Positions 38,955 through 46,939 of a DNA stretch of 64,000 nt are shown one piece after another. Source of the DNA: Pseudoalteromonas sp. R3 (GTDB lineage: Bacteria > Pseudomonadota > Gammaproteobacteria > Enterobacterales > Alteromonadaceae); NCBI RefSeq assembly GCF_004014715.1, contig NZ_CP034835.1:4278001-4342000 (forward strand), in the 5' to 3' direction. Position numbers and translations under genes: made by a program. The stretch's first letter is position 1; each line of letters opens with the position of its first letter. Below the pieces are notes generated by a model. The model was not told the origin of the DNA. It worked only from the letters and a program-made list of their open reading frames with translations, and did not search any database.

Positions 38955-41042
38955 TTACTTAGCTGCTTTTTTCTCTTTCTCAGCTGCAATTACTGCGTCA
39001 GCAACGTTTGCCGGGCAAGGTGCATAGTGAGAGAATTCCATTGAGAACTGACCACGACCAGACGTGATAGTACGCAGGTGACCAATGTATCCGAACATTT
39101 CAGATAGTGGTACTTCACCCTTGATACGTACGCCAGTTGCGCCAGCTTCTTGGTCTTTGATCATACCACGACGACGGTTAAGGTCACCGATTACGTCACC
39201 TACGTTGTCTTCTGGTGTGAACACGTCAACCTTCATCACAGGCTCAAGAAGTTGAGGACCCGCTTTAGGGATTGACTGACGGAATGCGCCCTTCGCTGCG
39301 ATTTCGAACGCGATTGCTGATGAGTCAACTGCGTGGAAACCACCGTCGAACAGCTCAACTTCAACGTCTAGTACTGGGAAGCCAGCCAGAACACCTTCGT
39401 CCATCATCATCTTGAAGCCTTTCTCAACCGCTGGCCAGAATTCCTTAGGAACGTTACCACCAACAACTGAAGATGAGAAAGTGTAGCCAGAGTTAGGCTC
39501 ACCAGGCTTGATGCGGTAGTCGATCTTACCGAACTGACCAGAACCACCAGACTGCTTCTTGTGCGTGTAGCTGTCTTCGATTTCCTGTGTGATAGTTTCA
39601 CGGTAAGCAACCTGAGGCTGACCAACGATTAGGTCTACACCGTAAGTACGCTTAAGGATATCAACTTTGATGTCCAGGTGAAGCTCACCCATACCTTTCA
39701 GGATGGTTTCGCCTGAATCTTCATCAGTTTCAACCTGGAATGACGGATCTTCTGCAACCATCTTACCAATTGCGATACCCATCTTCTCGTTACCACCTTT
39801 ATCTTTAGGTGCTACCGCGATAGAGATTACCGGATCAGGGAAGATCATCGCTTCAAGTGTACATTCGTTCTTAGGATCACACAGTGTGTGACCAGTTTGA
39901 ACGTTCTTCATACCAACAACCGCGATGATGTCACCCGCTTGCGCTTCAGAAATCTCGTTACGGTCATCTGCCTGCATCTCAACCATACGGCCGATACGCT
40001 CTGTTTTACCAGTTGCAGAGTTAAGTACAGTGTCACCTTTTTTCATTCGACCAGAGTAGATACGGATAAAGGTCAGGGCGCCGAAACGGTCATCCATGAT
40101 CTTAAACGCAAGCGCTTTAAGCGGCTCGTCAGCATCTACAGTTGCTACTTCACCAGTAGGCTCACCTGTTTCTGGATCAGTCAGAGGCTGAGGATCAACT
40201 TCTGTTGGTGCAGGCAGGTAATCAACAACTGCGTCTAGTACCAGCTGAACACCTTTGTTCTTGAACGCAGAACCACAATAAGTTGGGAAGAACGCCAGCT
40301 CACGAGTACCTTTACGGATACATGCTTTGATCTGCTCTACAGAAGGCATTTCACCTTCCATGTACGCTTCCATCAGGTCGTCGTCTTGCTCAACCGCAGT
40401 TTCGATCAGCATTTCATGGTATTCTTCAACTTTGTCAACCATGTCTGCTGGAACGTCTTGCACTTCGTAATTTTCTGGAAGACCAGTGTCATCCCATACG
40501 TATGCTTTCTTAGAAAGTACGTCTACAACACCACAGAACTCGTCTTCGATACCAATTGGCAGCGTCATAACAAGTGGGTTAGCAGCAAGTACATTTTCAA
40601 CCTGACCTACTACGCGGTAGAAGTCTGCACCCATACGGTCAAGCTTGTTTACGAAGATAACACGTGCAACTTCTGATTCGTTCGCATAACGCCAGTTAGT
40701 TTCTGACTGAGGCTCAACACCGCCAGATCCACAGAATACACCGATACCACCGTCAAGTACTTTCAGTGAACGATATACTTCAACTGTGAAGTCAACGTGT
40801 CCAGGAGTATCGATAACGTTTAAACGGTGGCCTTTCCACTCACAAGTTACCGCTGCTGATTGGATTGTAATACCACGCTCAGCTTCCTGCTCCATGAAGT
40901 CAGTAGTAGACTCACCGTCATGTACTTCACCCGTTTTGTGGATTTTACCAGTAAGCTTTAGAATACGCTCAGTGGTGGTAGTTTTACCCGCATCAACGTG
41001 CGCGAAAATACCAATGTTTCTGTATTTCGATAAATCTGCCAT
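38955..41042 (-). CDS. fusA: Elongation factor G (EF-G 2 type)
   Basis: EF-G catalyses ribosomal translocation. The 695-residue protein has the P-loop [16 protein letters not shown], switch [10 protein letters not shown], and [10 protein letters not shown], followed by domains II to V ending [16 protein letters not shown]. It is slightly shorter than the E. coli factor (704), and its wording ([36 protein letters not shown]) resembles the stand-alone EF-G 2 found beside the str-operon copy in Vibrio, Shewanella and Pseudoalteromonas. No rpsL/rpsG or tuf neighbours, consistent with the second copy. It may function mainly in translocation or in recycling; the sequence does not decide. Symbol fusA is used generically. 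Confidence 0.93.
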   Translation of the reverse strand: MADLSKYRNIGIFAHVDAGKTTTTERILKLTGKIHKTGEVHDGESTTDFMEQEAERGITIQSAAVTCEWKGHRLNVIDTPGHVDFTVEVYRSLKVLDGGIGVFCGSGGVEPQSETNWRYANESEVARVIFVNKLDRMGADFYRVVGQVENVLAANPLVMTLPIGIEDEFCGVVDVLSKKAYVWDDTGLPENYEVQDVPADMVDKVEEYHEMLIETAVEQDDDLMEAYMEGEMPSVEQIKACIRKGTRELAFFPTYCGSAFKNKGVQLVLDAVVDYLPAPTEVDPQPLTDPETGEPTGEVATVDADEPLKALAFKIMDDRFGALTFIRIYSGRMKKGDTVLNSATGKTERIGRMVEMQADDRNEISEAQAGDIIAVVGMKNVQTGHTLCDPKNECTLEAMIFPDPVISIAVAPKDKGGNEKMGIAIGKMVAEDPSFQVETDEDSGETILKGMGELHLDIKVDILKRTYGVDLIVGQPQVAYRETITQEIEDSYTHKKQSGGSGQFGKIDYRIKPGEPNSGYTFSSSVVGGNVPKEFWPAVEKGFKMMMDEGVLAGFPVLDVEVELFDGGFHAVDSSAIAFEIAAKGAFRQSIPKAGPQLLEPVMKVDVFTPEDNVGDVIGDLNRRRGMIKDQEAGATGVRIKGEVPLSEMFGYIGHLRTITSGRGQFSMEFSHYAPCPANVADAVIAAEKEKKAAK

Positions 41043-41375
41043 TGTTTTACTCTATTTAAAGTAGAAAAATTATTCGGCGGGAGTATATCACCTCTTTAGG
41101 CGAACATCATCCTTCACGTCGTCTAAAATGCAATCAATTTGAGAAAAAAGTGGTTTATCGTGGAATGTATTTTGCTTATGGGGCTTTTGTATGCTCCCAA
41201 ACACCGTCAGATAAAGGCTGCCCCTGTTTTAGTGGATAATAAAAGCCCCGCGAATGGCGTAAATAAGCGGCCATTTTCATGACTTAAATGACCTGCTTAC
41301 TCTGCTTCTGCTTACCCAAATAAGGGGCTAAACGACTCAATACGGTTCAGGCAAAAACGCCTGCCTGCAAGTCAT
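41043..41375. other. Intergenic region upstream of the EF-G gene
   Basis: About 330 nt between the EF-G start and the end of the GntP permease gene. Besides the putative EF-G promoter, the only structure I can support is a short hairpin near 41348-41363 (CAGGC/GCCTG) after the permease stop. It has no T-run. No ORF of merit. Confidence 0.45.
41082..41110 (-). promoter_or_regulatory. Putative promoter of the EF-G gene
   Basis: Minus-strand TATACT (41087-41082) is a good -10 box, 40 nt before the ATG and followed by CCCGCCG, a GC-rich discriminator of the stringent type. The -35 region 17 nt upstream (ATGATG) is poor, so an activator or extended contacts may be needed. Confidence 0.45.
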
Positions 41376-42677
41376 TTAAAACCAAATAAATAGCCCGAGA
41401 ATAAGCCCCACACCTAATAATGGAACCAGCACCGTCAGTACCGCTAATGGCCAGTACGCATCCTGATGCTTCTCCCCGCAAATTGCCCGAACGGTCGTCA
41501 CAACATACCCATTGTGTGGCAAGGTATCGAGCGCGCCAGAGCTGATAGCCACCACCCGATGCAGCTGATTTGCATCAACGCCCAAGTCTAGATAGTGCGG
41601 CGCAACTAAGGGCAACGCAATAGCCTGCCCGCCCGACGCCGATCCTGTCAGTGCCGCGATTACACTCACCGCAATCGCAGCACCCAGCAATCCATTGCCG
41701 GGAATGCTGGTCATCAGAGCAACGGCTTCATTAAACGCCGGCGTGCCTTTGGCAACAGCACCAAAACCCACTACCGCAGCAGTATTGCCGATTGCCACCA
41801 AAGCGCCAGTGGTGCCCAGATTGACCGCCTGAGATAAATTGCGAAAGTGCTTAAAATTAATCGCTAAAATAGTAAGTACCCCACCCAGCAGAGCAACGAT
41901 CAGCGCGTTTTGTTGCAGTGCACCATGCAAGGTAAAGGACAATATAAGTACGACCAGTAAAGGCAATAAACCCGTGATTGGATGCGGCAAGCGCCTCTGA
42001 ACCTGCTCGGGATCATCCTGGCGGGCCACAAAACACTCACCATTCGCCACAGCGCGACGGATCATCCAGCTCAGCAGCATATAACCTAATCCCGCCATAA
42101 AAATGGCTACCACCAGACTCTCCTGCCAGGCTGCATAGGGCGATGTACCCAGGTACTTAATGGGGATCCAGTTTTGGATTTCAGGTGAACCGGCTGAGGT
42201 CATCGTAAAGGTCACGGAACCAAATGCCAGTACGGCCGGGATAAAGCGCCGGGGCAGATTTGCATCTTTAAACAAACTCAAAGCCATGGGATAAACGGAA
42301 AAAGCCACGATAAACACACTGACCCCCCCATAAGTCAGTAGCGCACACGCCAGTACCACAGCAAGTACCGCGTATTTCATCCCGATTTTGCCTATCACGT
42401 AATGGGCAATGGCATCAGCCGCCCCGGTGTCTTCCATGAACTTGCCAAACAAAGAGCCCAGCAGAAACATCAAAAACCAGGCTTGCAAAAATCCGGCAAA
42501 TCCGGCCATATAAAGAGACACAAAGGGTTGTCCCGAGGTGCCATTGAAAATGGCAATATCACTGGTCAGGGCCACAATCAATGCACACAAGGGCGCAGCG
42601 ATAAATAAGTTGACCCCGCGCAGGGTAAGGCCAATCAGCAGTGCCAGCGCACCGATTAGACCAAGCAAGCTCAGCAT
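41376..42677 (-). CDS. GntP/CitMHS-type permease
   Basis: A 433-residue inner-membrane permease with about 12 hydrophobic segments. The GntP pattern is visible: an N-terminal pair of helices, FMEDTGAADAIAHYVIGKIG, LTYGGVSVFIVAF, TMTSAGSPEIQN, and a C-terminal ALTGSASGGQAIALPLVAPHYLDLG then SSGALDTLPHNGYVVTT. Members transport gluconate, hydroxy-acids or 3-hydroxybutyrate; the substrate is not predictable. The segment LTYGGVSV is encoded over a seven-G tract (42323-42329 on the plus strand) that remains in frame. ATG with AGGA upstream. Confidence 0.88.
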   Translation of the reverse strand: MLSLLGLIGALALLIGLTLRGVNLFIAAPLCALIVALTSDIAIFNGTSGQPFVSLYMAGFAGFLQAWFLMFLLGSLFGKFMEDTGAADAIAHYVIGKIGMKYAVLAVVLACALLTYGGVSVFIVAFSVYPMALSLFKDANLPRRFIPAVLAFGSVTFTMTSAGSPEIQNWIPIKYLGTSPYAAWQESLVVAIFMAGLGYMLLSWMIRRAVANGECFVARQDDPEQVQRRLPHPITGLLPLLVVLILSFTLHGALQQNALIVALLGGVLTILAINFKHFRNLSQAVNLGTTGALVAIGNTAAVVGFGAVAKGTPAFNEAVALMTSIPGNGLLGAAIAVSVIAALTGSASGGQAIALPLVAPHYLDLGVDANQLHRVVAISSGALDTLPHNGYVVTTVRAICGEKHQDAYWPLAVLTVLVPLLGVGLILGLFIWF

Positions 42678-42805
42678 AAATATCCTGTTTATTTTTTGTT
42701 ATTTAAGGTTAGTTATACGGCAATTTAGCACTGGGATCGAGTATCCACCATGGAATATGTCTGACACACCTGTCGGCTGTAAAACAATCAATAAGGAGCC
42801 TAGTA

Positions 42806-43594
42806 ATGTCTAAAGGTCACATTTTTCTTTCTACAATACTGATGCTTACAACAAGCGTTTTCGCTCAGGCGACCGAACGCGCAACCTGGCTGTGGAAAAA
42901 AGGCGGCGACCCGCTGGGCGCAAAGGCCATGGTCACCACTCAGTCAACTCAGCAAACACTGATTGATTTGTTGCAACAACAGGCGATATCTGACGTTTAT
43001 GGATCCTACGGGCAATATACGCAGACGCATACTCAGGCTGTTGCGCAGTGGAACCAGACTCTGGCAGCGCAGGGGATTCAGTCACACTATTTGATGGCAC
43101 AAAACACCTGGGTTTTTCCGAACAACCATAGCAAGATGCTGAGTAAGTTGCAGACCCGTTTTATCGACTATCAGCACCATGCTGCACCAGATGCCGAATT
43201 TACGGCGCTTCACCTGGATATAGAACCCCATGCCCTCAGTGAATGGAAGCAAGGCACAGCCCTGTCACGTCAGGCTTTATTATGGCAACTCATTGATACA
43301 TTTAAAGCAATCAGAGCGCAGCTGGATAATCAAGGGATGGCGCAGTTAAAGCTGTACGCCGATATTCCCACCTGGTATGACAGCTCAACCAACATTGATT
43401 GGCCAGATCAGGGCGCCGCCTTTTTTGCGGTGCTGAGTGAGGTGTTAGATGGTATTTCAATTATGGCCTACGAGCGGGATAACAGCGCTTCTATATTAAA
43501 TGCGACCGTTACTGAGCGAGCACTGGCCTCACCCACATTTTCGGTGAGACTGGGGTCGATGTTAGTGAAACCTGGCAAAACCCAGCGCATTTAA
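42806..43594 (+). CDS. Exported protein of unknown function, frameshifted at its C-terminus
   Basis: From ATG 42806 (AAGGAG upstream) the open frame gives 262 residues: a signal peptide (1-22, ending VFAQA), then TWLWKKGGDPLGAK, YLMAQNTWVFPNN, EFTALHLDIEPHAL and GISIMAYERDNS. Acidic residues at strand ends (LDIEPH, MAYERD) recall a TIM-barrel glycosidase-like fold, but I do not recognise the family. Shortly after ALASPTFS the frame ends in a stop. The true C-terminus continues in another frame as GVDVSETWQNPAHLNRVISE to a stop at 43683 (DYYYWLQAH). One extra base between about 43530 and 43556 (CCC, TTTT or GGGG runs) gives about 292 residues. Confidence 0.75.
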   Translation: MSKGHIFLSTILMLTTSVFAQATERATWLWKKGGDPLGAKAMVTTQSTQQTLIDLLQQQAISDVYGSYGQYTQTHTQAVAQWNQTLAAQGIQSHYLMAQNTWVFPNNHSKMLSKLQTRFIDYQHHAAPDAEFTALHLDIEPHALSEWKQGTALSRQALLWQLIDTFKAIRAQLDNQGMAQLKLYADIPTWYDSSTNIDWPDQGAAFFAVLSEVLDGISIMAYERDNSASILNATVTERALASPTFSVRLGSMLVKPGKTQRI

Positions 43595-43808
43595 ACCGGG
43601 TCATTAGCGAGCTGGAAGCTGAGCAACAACACATCGATATTCACGACGCCACGGATTACTATTACTGGCTGCAGGCACATTAGTTACCGCTTTGATATTA
43701 ACCTGATGGTCGCATCTCAGTATTACACACAATGCGATGTTTTGCTCTGTGCCCGTCGCCCGCTATCGTTATAGTTCATCCACACGATACACTCACACAA
43801 AACACAAA

Positions 43809-43868
43809 TGAGAATTATTTTCAAAAATTAATTGACAGGCACACAAATCTAACTGATAATCAATCGCA
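43809..43868 (+). promoter_or_regulatory. Promoter and two Fur boxes of sRNA copy 1
   Basis: -35 TTGACA at 43832-43837, 17-nt spacer, -10 GATAAT at 43855-43860. A 7-1-7 Fur-type palindrome TGAGAATTATTTTCA (43809-43823) lies upstream of the -35 box and a second half-matching one (TGATAATCAATCGCA, 43854-43868) covers the -10 box. The two start points are 45 bp apart, as in the other copies. Confidence 0.82.
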
Positions 43869-44074
43869 ACAAAGTGACATGACGGTTCATTTTGTTACTC
43901 TAATTGTTTCTCGACCCTGAAACGCGTGTTGCGCACGATAACAGCACTGGTTGTTACTGAGTTACATTGACGCCCCTTGGTGTAAATCAACAACCGCCTT
44001 ATATTTTACTTGCTACATTGCTCATATCGGTGACGGTAGATATGAACTCAAAAAGCCCTCCTCAGGGCTTTTTT
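43867..44074 (+). ncRNA. RyhB-like iron-responsive small RNA, copy 1
   Basis: Predicted RNA of about 208 nt from roughly 43867 to the end of the T-run. A 5' hairpin (AACAAAGTG...) and the conserved CTCGACCCTGAAA patch follow. A central hairpin closed by GGTTGTT (43949-43955) and AACAACC (43989-43995) presents a C-rich loop (ACGCCCCTT). The invariant segment 44004-44046 contains ACATTGCTCA. The terminator stem is AGCCCT/AGGGCT (44054-44069). No plausible ORF is present. ACATTGCTCA is identical to part of the E. coli RyhB core that pairs with sodB and other iron-protein mRNAs. The RyhB-type function is inference from that and from the Fur boxes. Confidence 0.82.
44054..44074 (+). terminator. 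Intrinsic terminator of sRNA copy 1
   Basis: AGCCCT, loop CCTC, AGGGCT, then TTTTTT; preceded by AAAA. It ends the first tandem transcript. Confidence 0.88.
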
Positions 44075-44184
44075 CATTTCCGGGCTAAAAACAGACTAGG
44101 TTTCCACTAACACATCACAAAGAACACTGCCACGAAAGGTAGTACGGCGACGAGCTAAGCTTAATTTGGAAACACCAAACTAAA

Positions 44185-44244
44185 TGAGAATTATTTTCAA
44201 AAAATAATTGACAGGCACAAAGATCTAATTGATAATCAATCTCA
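44185..44244 (+). promoter_or_regulatory. Promoter and two Fur boxes of sRNA copy 2
   Basis: -35 TTGACA at 44208-44213, 17-nt spacer, -10 GATAAT at 44231-44236. Fur-type palindrome TGAGAATTATTTTCA at 44185-44199 (identical to copy 1), and TGATAATCAATCTCA over the -10 box at 44230-44244. Confidence 0.82.
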
Positions 44245-44463
44245 ACAAAGCGGGATTGACGGCTCACTTTGTTGCAGTACGTATTTTGTTTCTCGACCCT
44301 GAAACACGTGATGCACACGTTAACTGCACAGGTTGCAGGTGAATAACATTAACGCCCCTTAATGTGGTTCACAGGCAACCAACTCACTATTTTACTTGCT
44401 ACATTGCTCATATCGGTGACGGTAGATATGAACACAAAAAAAGCCCAGTACAGGGCTTTTTTT
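44243..44463 (+). ncRNA. RyhB-like iron-responsive small RNA, copy 2
   Basis: Predicted RNA of about 221 nt. The central hairpin is now closed by GGTTGC (44331-44336) and GCAACC (44375-44380), where copy 1 has GGTTGTT/AACAACC: both strands changed together, so the pairing is under selection. The inner stem around ACATTAA/TTAATGT again presents CGCCCC. The invariant 43-nt segment is at 44390-44432. The terminator is AAAGCCC/GGGCTTT with a T-run to 44463. Confidence 0.82.
44439..44463 (+). terminator. Intrinsic terminator of sRNA copy 2
   Basis: AAAAGCCC, loop AGTACA, GGGCTTTT, followed by more T residues to 44463. Same design as copy 1 with a different loop. Confidence 0.88.
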
Positions 44464-44503
44464 ATGCCTGAAATTTACCATCCAGACATCTCAAAGATAC
44501 AAA

Positions 44504-44563
44504 TGAGAATTAATTTCAAATAGACATTGACAACCACAAAGATCTAACTGATAATCATTATCA
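44504..44563 (+). promoter_or_regulatory. Promoter and two Fur boxes of sRNA copy 3
   Basis: -35 TTGACA at 44527-44532, 17-nt spacer, -10 GATAAT at 44550-44555. The downstream palindrome TGATAATCATTATCA (44549-44563) is a perfect 7-1-7 Fur inverted repeat; the upstream one (TGAGAATTAATTTCA, 44504-44518) is a weaker version. Spacing of 45 bp is kept. Confidence 0.87.
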
Positions 44564-44780
44564 ACAAAGCGAGATTGACGGCTCACTTTGTTATAGTACT
44601 TAATTTGTTTCTCGACTCAGAAGTACGTGTTGCTTACGCACAAAGCTCTGGTTGCAGGTGAAAAGTATTAACGCCCCTTGATGCGGCTCACTGGCAACCA
44701 ACTCACTATTTTACTTGCTACATTGCTCATATCGGTGACGGTAGATATGAAATCAAAAAGCCCTGCCCCGGGCTTTTTTT
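44562..44780 (+). ncRNA. RyhB-like iron-responsive small RNA, copy 3
   Basis: Predicted RNA of about 219 nt with the same layout: 5' hairpin (AACAAAGCGAG...CTCACTTTGTT), CTCGACTCAGAA in place of CTCGACCCTGAA, central hairpin GGTTGC (44650-44655)/GCAACC (44694-44699) with the CGCCCC loop, invariant segment at 44709-44751 and terminator. The inner stem pairs GTATTAA with TTGATGC, again preserving pairing against copy 2. The length of about 220 nt is like Vibrio RyhB (over 200 nt) and longer than the 90-nt E. coli RNA. Confidence 0.82.
44756..44780. terminator. Terminator of sRNA copy 3 and of the convergent GTPase gene
   Basis: AAAAAGCCC, loop TGCC, CGGGCTTTTTTT. It ends the third sRNA on the plus strand; the A-rich left flank supplies a T-run for the minus-strand GTPase gene ending at 44808. 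Confidence 0.9.
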
Positions 44781-44807
44781 ATGCCTGATTTTTAAGCCTA
44801 ACAATAC

Positions 44808-45761
44808 TTAACGGCGGTTTTTGCGCGCACGGGCACGACGCTGGCGTTTTTCTTCCTCTTTGGCCGCTTTCTTTGCTTCAGCCGCTAAACGCAGTTGTGC
44901 CACCATTTCTTCTTCCTCATCGCGCATTTGCGGTGTTTCCATGGTGATGCGACCTATGATGGCATCGCGCAGTTCGTTGATTAGGATCTCCGACATTTTG
45001 TGTGTATCCACCTGATTGCCGCCACGAATACACCCCCGCTTTCGCCCGGCCATTTCAATAAAGGTCCAGTCGCACTCAGGCAACTCATCAATTTTATACC
45101 GAGCCTGTAAAAGCTGTGGATATGCCTGCAGCAAATATTCGGCAGTGTAACTGGCCACTTCTTCATAGTTGATTGCCGTATCACGAATGGCACCGGTTGC
45201 AGCCAGACGATAGCCCGAGTTTTCATTTTCAACTTTTGGCCATAACATACCCGGTGTATCGTACAGCATAATGCCGTCTTCGAGCTTAATGCGCTGCTGG
45301 GCTTTCGTCACTGCTGGTTCATTGCCCGTTTTCGCGACGATACGCCCTGCCAGAATATTGATCAGTGTCGATTTGCCGACATTGGGAATACCCATGATCA
45401 TCGCCTTGAGCTGCTTATCCTGGCCAACTTTATGCGGCGCCAGCTTTTTACATAACGCGTTAATACGCTGAACGTCATTACCTTTGTCATGGCCAAATGC
45501 CAGGGTTTTCACCCCATCTTCACGTTCAAAATAGTCCATCCAGGCCTGTGTCAGCTCGGGATCGGCCAGATCGGCTTTGTTCAGGATTTTGATGACCGGC
45601 TTGTCGCCACGCAGCTGTGCGACCATAGGGTTTTCACTGCTATAAGGAATGCGGGCGTCCAGTACCTCAATAATCACATCCATCTGCGGCATGATCTCTT
45701 TGATCTCATTGCGCGCCTTGTTCATATGTCCGGGGAACCACTGGATACCTGTTCTGCTCAT
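44808..45761 (-). CDS. rbgA: Ribosome biogenesis GTPase, RbgA/YlqF family
   Basis: A 317-residue circularly permuted GTPase. The G4 motif NKADL and G5 region precede G1 (GIPNVGKSTLIN) and G3 (DTPG), the order typical of YlqF/RbgA. The N-terminus QWFPGHMNKARNEI and DVIIEVLDARIPYSSENP are signatures. The C-terminal tail is strongly basic (KKAAKEEEKRQRRARARKNRR), probably contacting rRNA. RbgA acts in late assembly of the large ribosomal subunit. ATG 45761 starts the conserved N-terminus; 32 upstream in-frame codons lack homology. Confidence 0.93.
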   Translation of the reverse strand: MSRTGIQWFPGHMNKARNEIKEIMPQMDVIIEVLDARIPYSSENPMVAQLRGDKPVIKILNKADLADPELTQAWMDYFEREDGVKTLAFGHDKGNDVQRINALCKKLAPHKVGQDKQLKAMIMGIPNVGKSTLINILAGRIVAKTGNEPAVTKAQQRIKLEDGIMLYDTPGMLWPKVENENSGYRLAATGAIRDTAINYEEVASYTAEYLLQAYPQLLQARYKIDELPECDWTFIEMAGRKRGCIRGGNQVDTHKMSEILINELRDAIIGRITMETPQMRDEEEEMVAQLRLAAEAKKAAKEEEKRQRRARARKNRR

Positions 45762-45929
45762 CGTTTTATACCTTATTAAATCTGCTTGTGTCTGGTTCAA
45801 TGGCTCGAAAAACACACGATTTAGTTTGCCCAGCCGCACGACACATGAATAACGCATAGTGTACTATAAACCGCGATATTGGGGATAGAATAAGCAGCCA
45901 CACATCTCTGGCAGTAAGGAGTATATATT

Positions 45930-46292
45930 TTGAACGGTAACTGGGACAGTGCAGCGGTAAAAAGTGTTTTTTACACTGGCCTGCTGCTCTTGCTGGGTAT
46001 GGCGACCCTGCTGGTTGATGATTTACCCAGCCCAATGGAAATGGTGGGTTTGTTTACCGGTTTCGCTTTATTATCCGCATTTTACCTTACTTTCTCTTTG
46101 CTCGGCTGGCTCGTCATCGGTTTGCCGGTTCACTGGCTGTGCAGCCGCTATACTCAGGGTCACCTTGTTTACTACGCGTTCTTACCAGGGACTTTTTTAC
46201 TTCTTACTCTTCTCTACAACGGGCCATGGCTATTGCCTGGCTGCGCGTTTGCTCAGGCCTGTCTGTTCCATTTCCACCTGAATAGTCGCTAG
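45930..46292 (+). CDS. Small inner-membrane protein of unknown function
   Basis: A 120-residue protein with three or four hydrophobic segments (about 14-30, 38-65, 78-95, 100-115). The start is TTG at 45930 with AAGGAG upstream at good spacing. No family recognised. It lies divergently from rbgA and precedes yaeQ on the same strand. Confidence 0.65.
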   Translation: MNGNWDSAAVKSVFYTGLLLLLGMATLLVDDLPSPMEMVGLFTGFALLSAFYLTFSLLGWLVIGLPVHWLCSRYTQGHLVYYAFLPGTFLLLTLLYNGPWLLPGCAFAQACLFHFHLNSR

Positions 46293-46369
46293 CGGACATC
46301 CACATCACTTTCCCCGTACAAACCGGGCATTTACCGATATAATGGCATTTTTGCTTAACTGGACAGGCA

Positions 46370-46909
46370 ATGGCACTCAAATCAACAATTTTAAAGGCCA
46401 ATCTCTCGCTCAGCGATATGGACCGTCATGTATATCAGGACATCAGTGTTACCTTGGCACAACACCCATCGGAAAACGCCCAGCGTGTGATGGTGCGGCT
46501 GCTGGCGTTTGCGCTGGAGTATCAAGACGGACTCAGTTTCAGTAAGGGCCTATGTGTCGAAGATGAGCCGGATATCTGGCTGAAAAACTACAGTGATGAA
46601 ATTGAACTGTGGCTTAGTGTGGGTTTACCCGAAGAAAAGTGGCTTAAAAAAGCCAGCAATCGGGCTAAACAAGTGGTACTTTATACCTATGGTGAGAACA
46701 ATCAAGGCCCATGGTGGCAAAAAAACCAGAACACACTGCGCCAGTACACGAACCTTAAGGTCATCAGCTTGCCTTACAGCGCCACCAGCGTAATGGCTGA
46801 GATGCTAACTCGCACAATGGCCTTGACAGTCACGGTACAGGACGGTGAAATCTGGTTCAGTGATGAACAACACAGTGTGCATCTGATCCCAGAAACATTG
46901 CAGGGATAA
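46370..46909 (+). CDS. yaeQ: YaeQ family protein
   Basis: A 179-residue protein of the YaeQ family, which has a PD-(D/E)XK nuclease-like fold. Visible signatures: the N-terminal ALKSTILKANLSLSDMDRHVY, HPSENAQRVMVRLLAFAL, EDEPDIWLK, and PEEKWLKKASNRAKQVVLYTY. E. coli YaeQ is known only from weak genetic links to RfaH (recalled). ATG 46370 is at the conserved start. The esterase gene follows 30 nt later. Confidence 0.92.
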   Translation: MALKSTILKANLSLSDMDRHVYQDISVTLAQHPSENAQRVMVRLLAFALEYQDGLSFSKGLCVEDEPDIWLKNYSDEIELWLSVGLPEEKWLKKASNRAKQVVLYTYGENNQGPWWQKNQNTLRQYTNLKVISLPYSATSVMAEMLTRTMALTVTVQDGEIWFSDEQHSVHLIPETLQG

Positions 46910-46939
46910 TCTCACCCGGATGCACAAGAGGTAAGCACA

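Larger units (their letters stand above)
43809..44780 (+). repeat. Three tandem copies of a Fur-controlled sRNA gene
   Basis: Three imperfect direct repeats at 43809-44074, 44185-44463 and 44504-44780, each about 265-280 bp, all in the same orientation. Each holds an upstream palindrome, TTGACA-17-GATAAT, a transcribed part, a perfectly conserved 43-nt segment (from TTTTACTTGC to GATATGAA), and a terminator. The copies differ by many substitutions and small indels, so they are not a recent assembly duplication. The spacers at 44075-44184 and 44464-44503 are not similar to each other. Confidence 0.93.

Noticed and set aside
44115..44318. Minus-strand ORF across sRNA copy 2
   Set aside because: It runs through a region whose sRNA promoter, terminator and covariation explain it better; no ribosome-binding site, codons look random, and the ORF is not present in copies 1 and 3.
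43684..44807. Idea that the three repeats are a REP/ERIC-type or transposon-derived repeat
   Set aside because: They are long, all in one orientation, and each has full promoter-to-terminator structure with two Fur boxes; no terminal inverted repeats or target duplications are seen.
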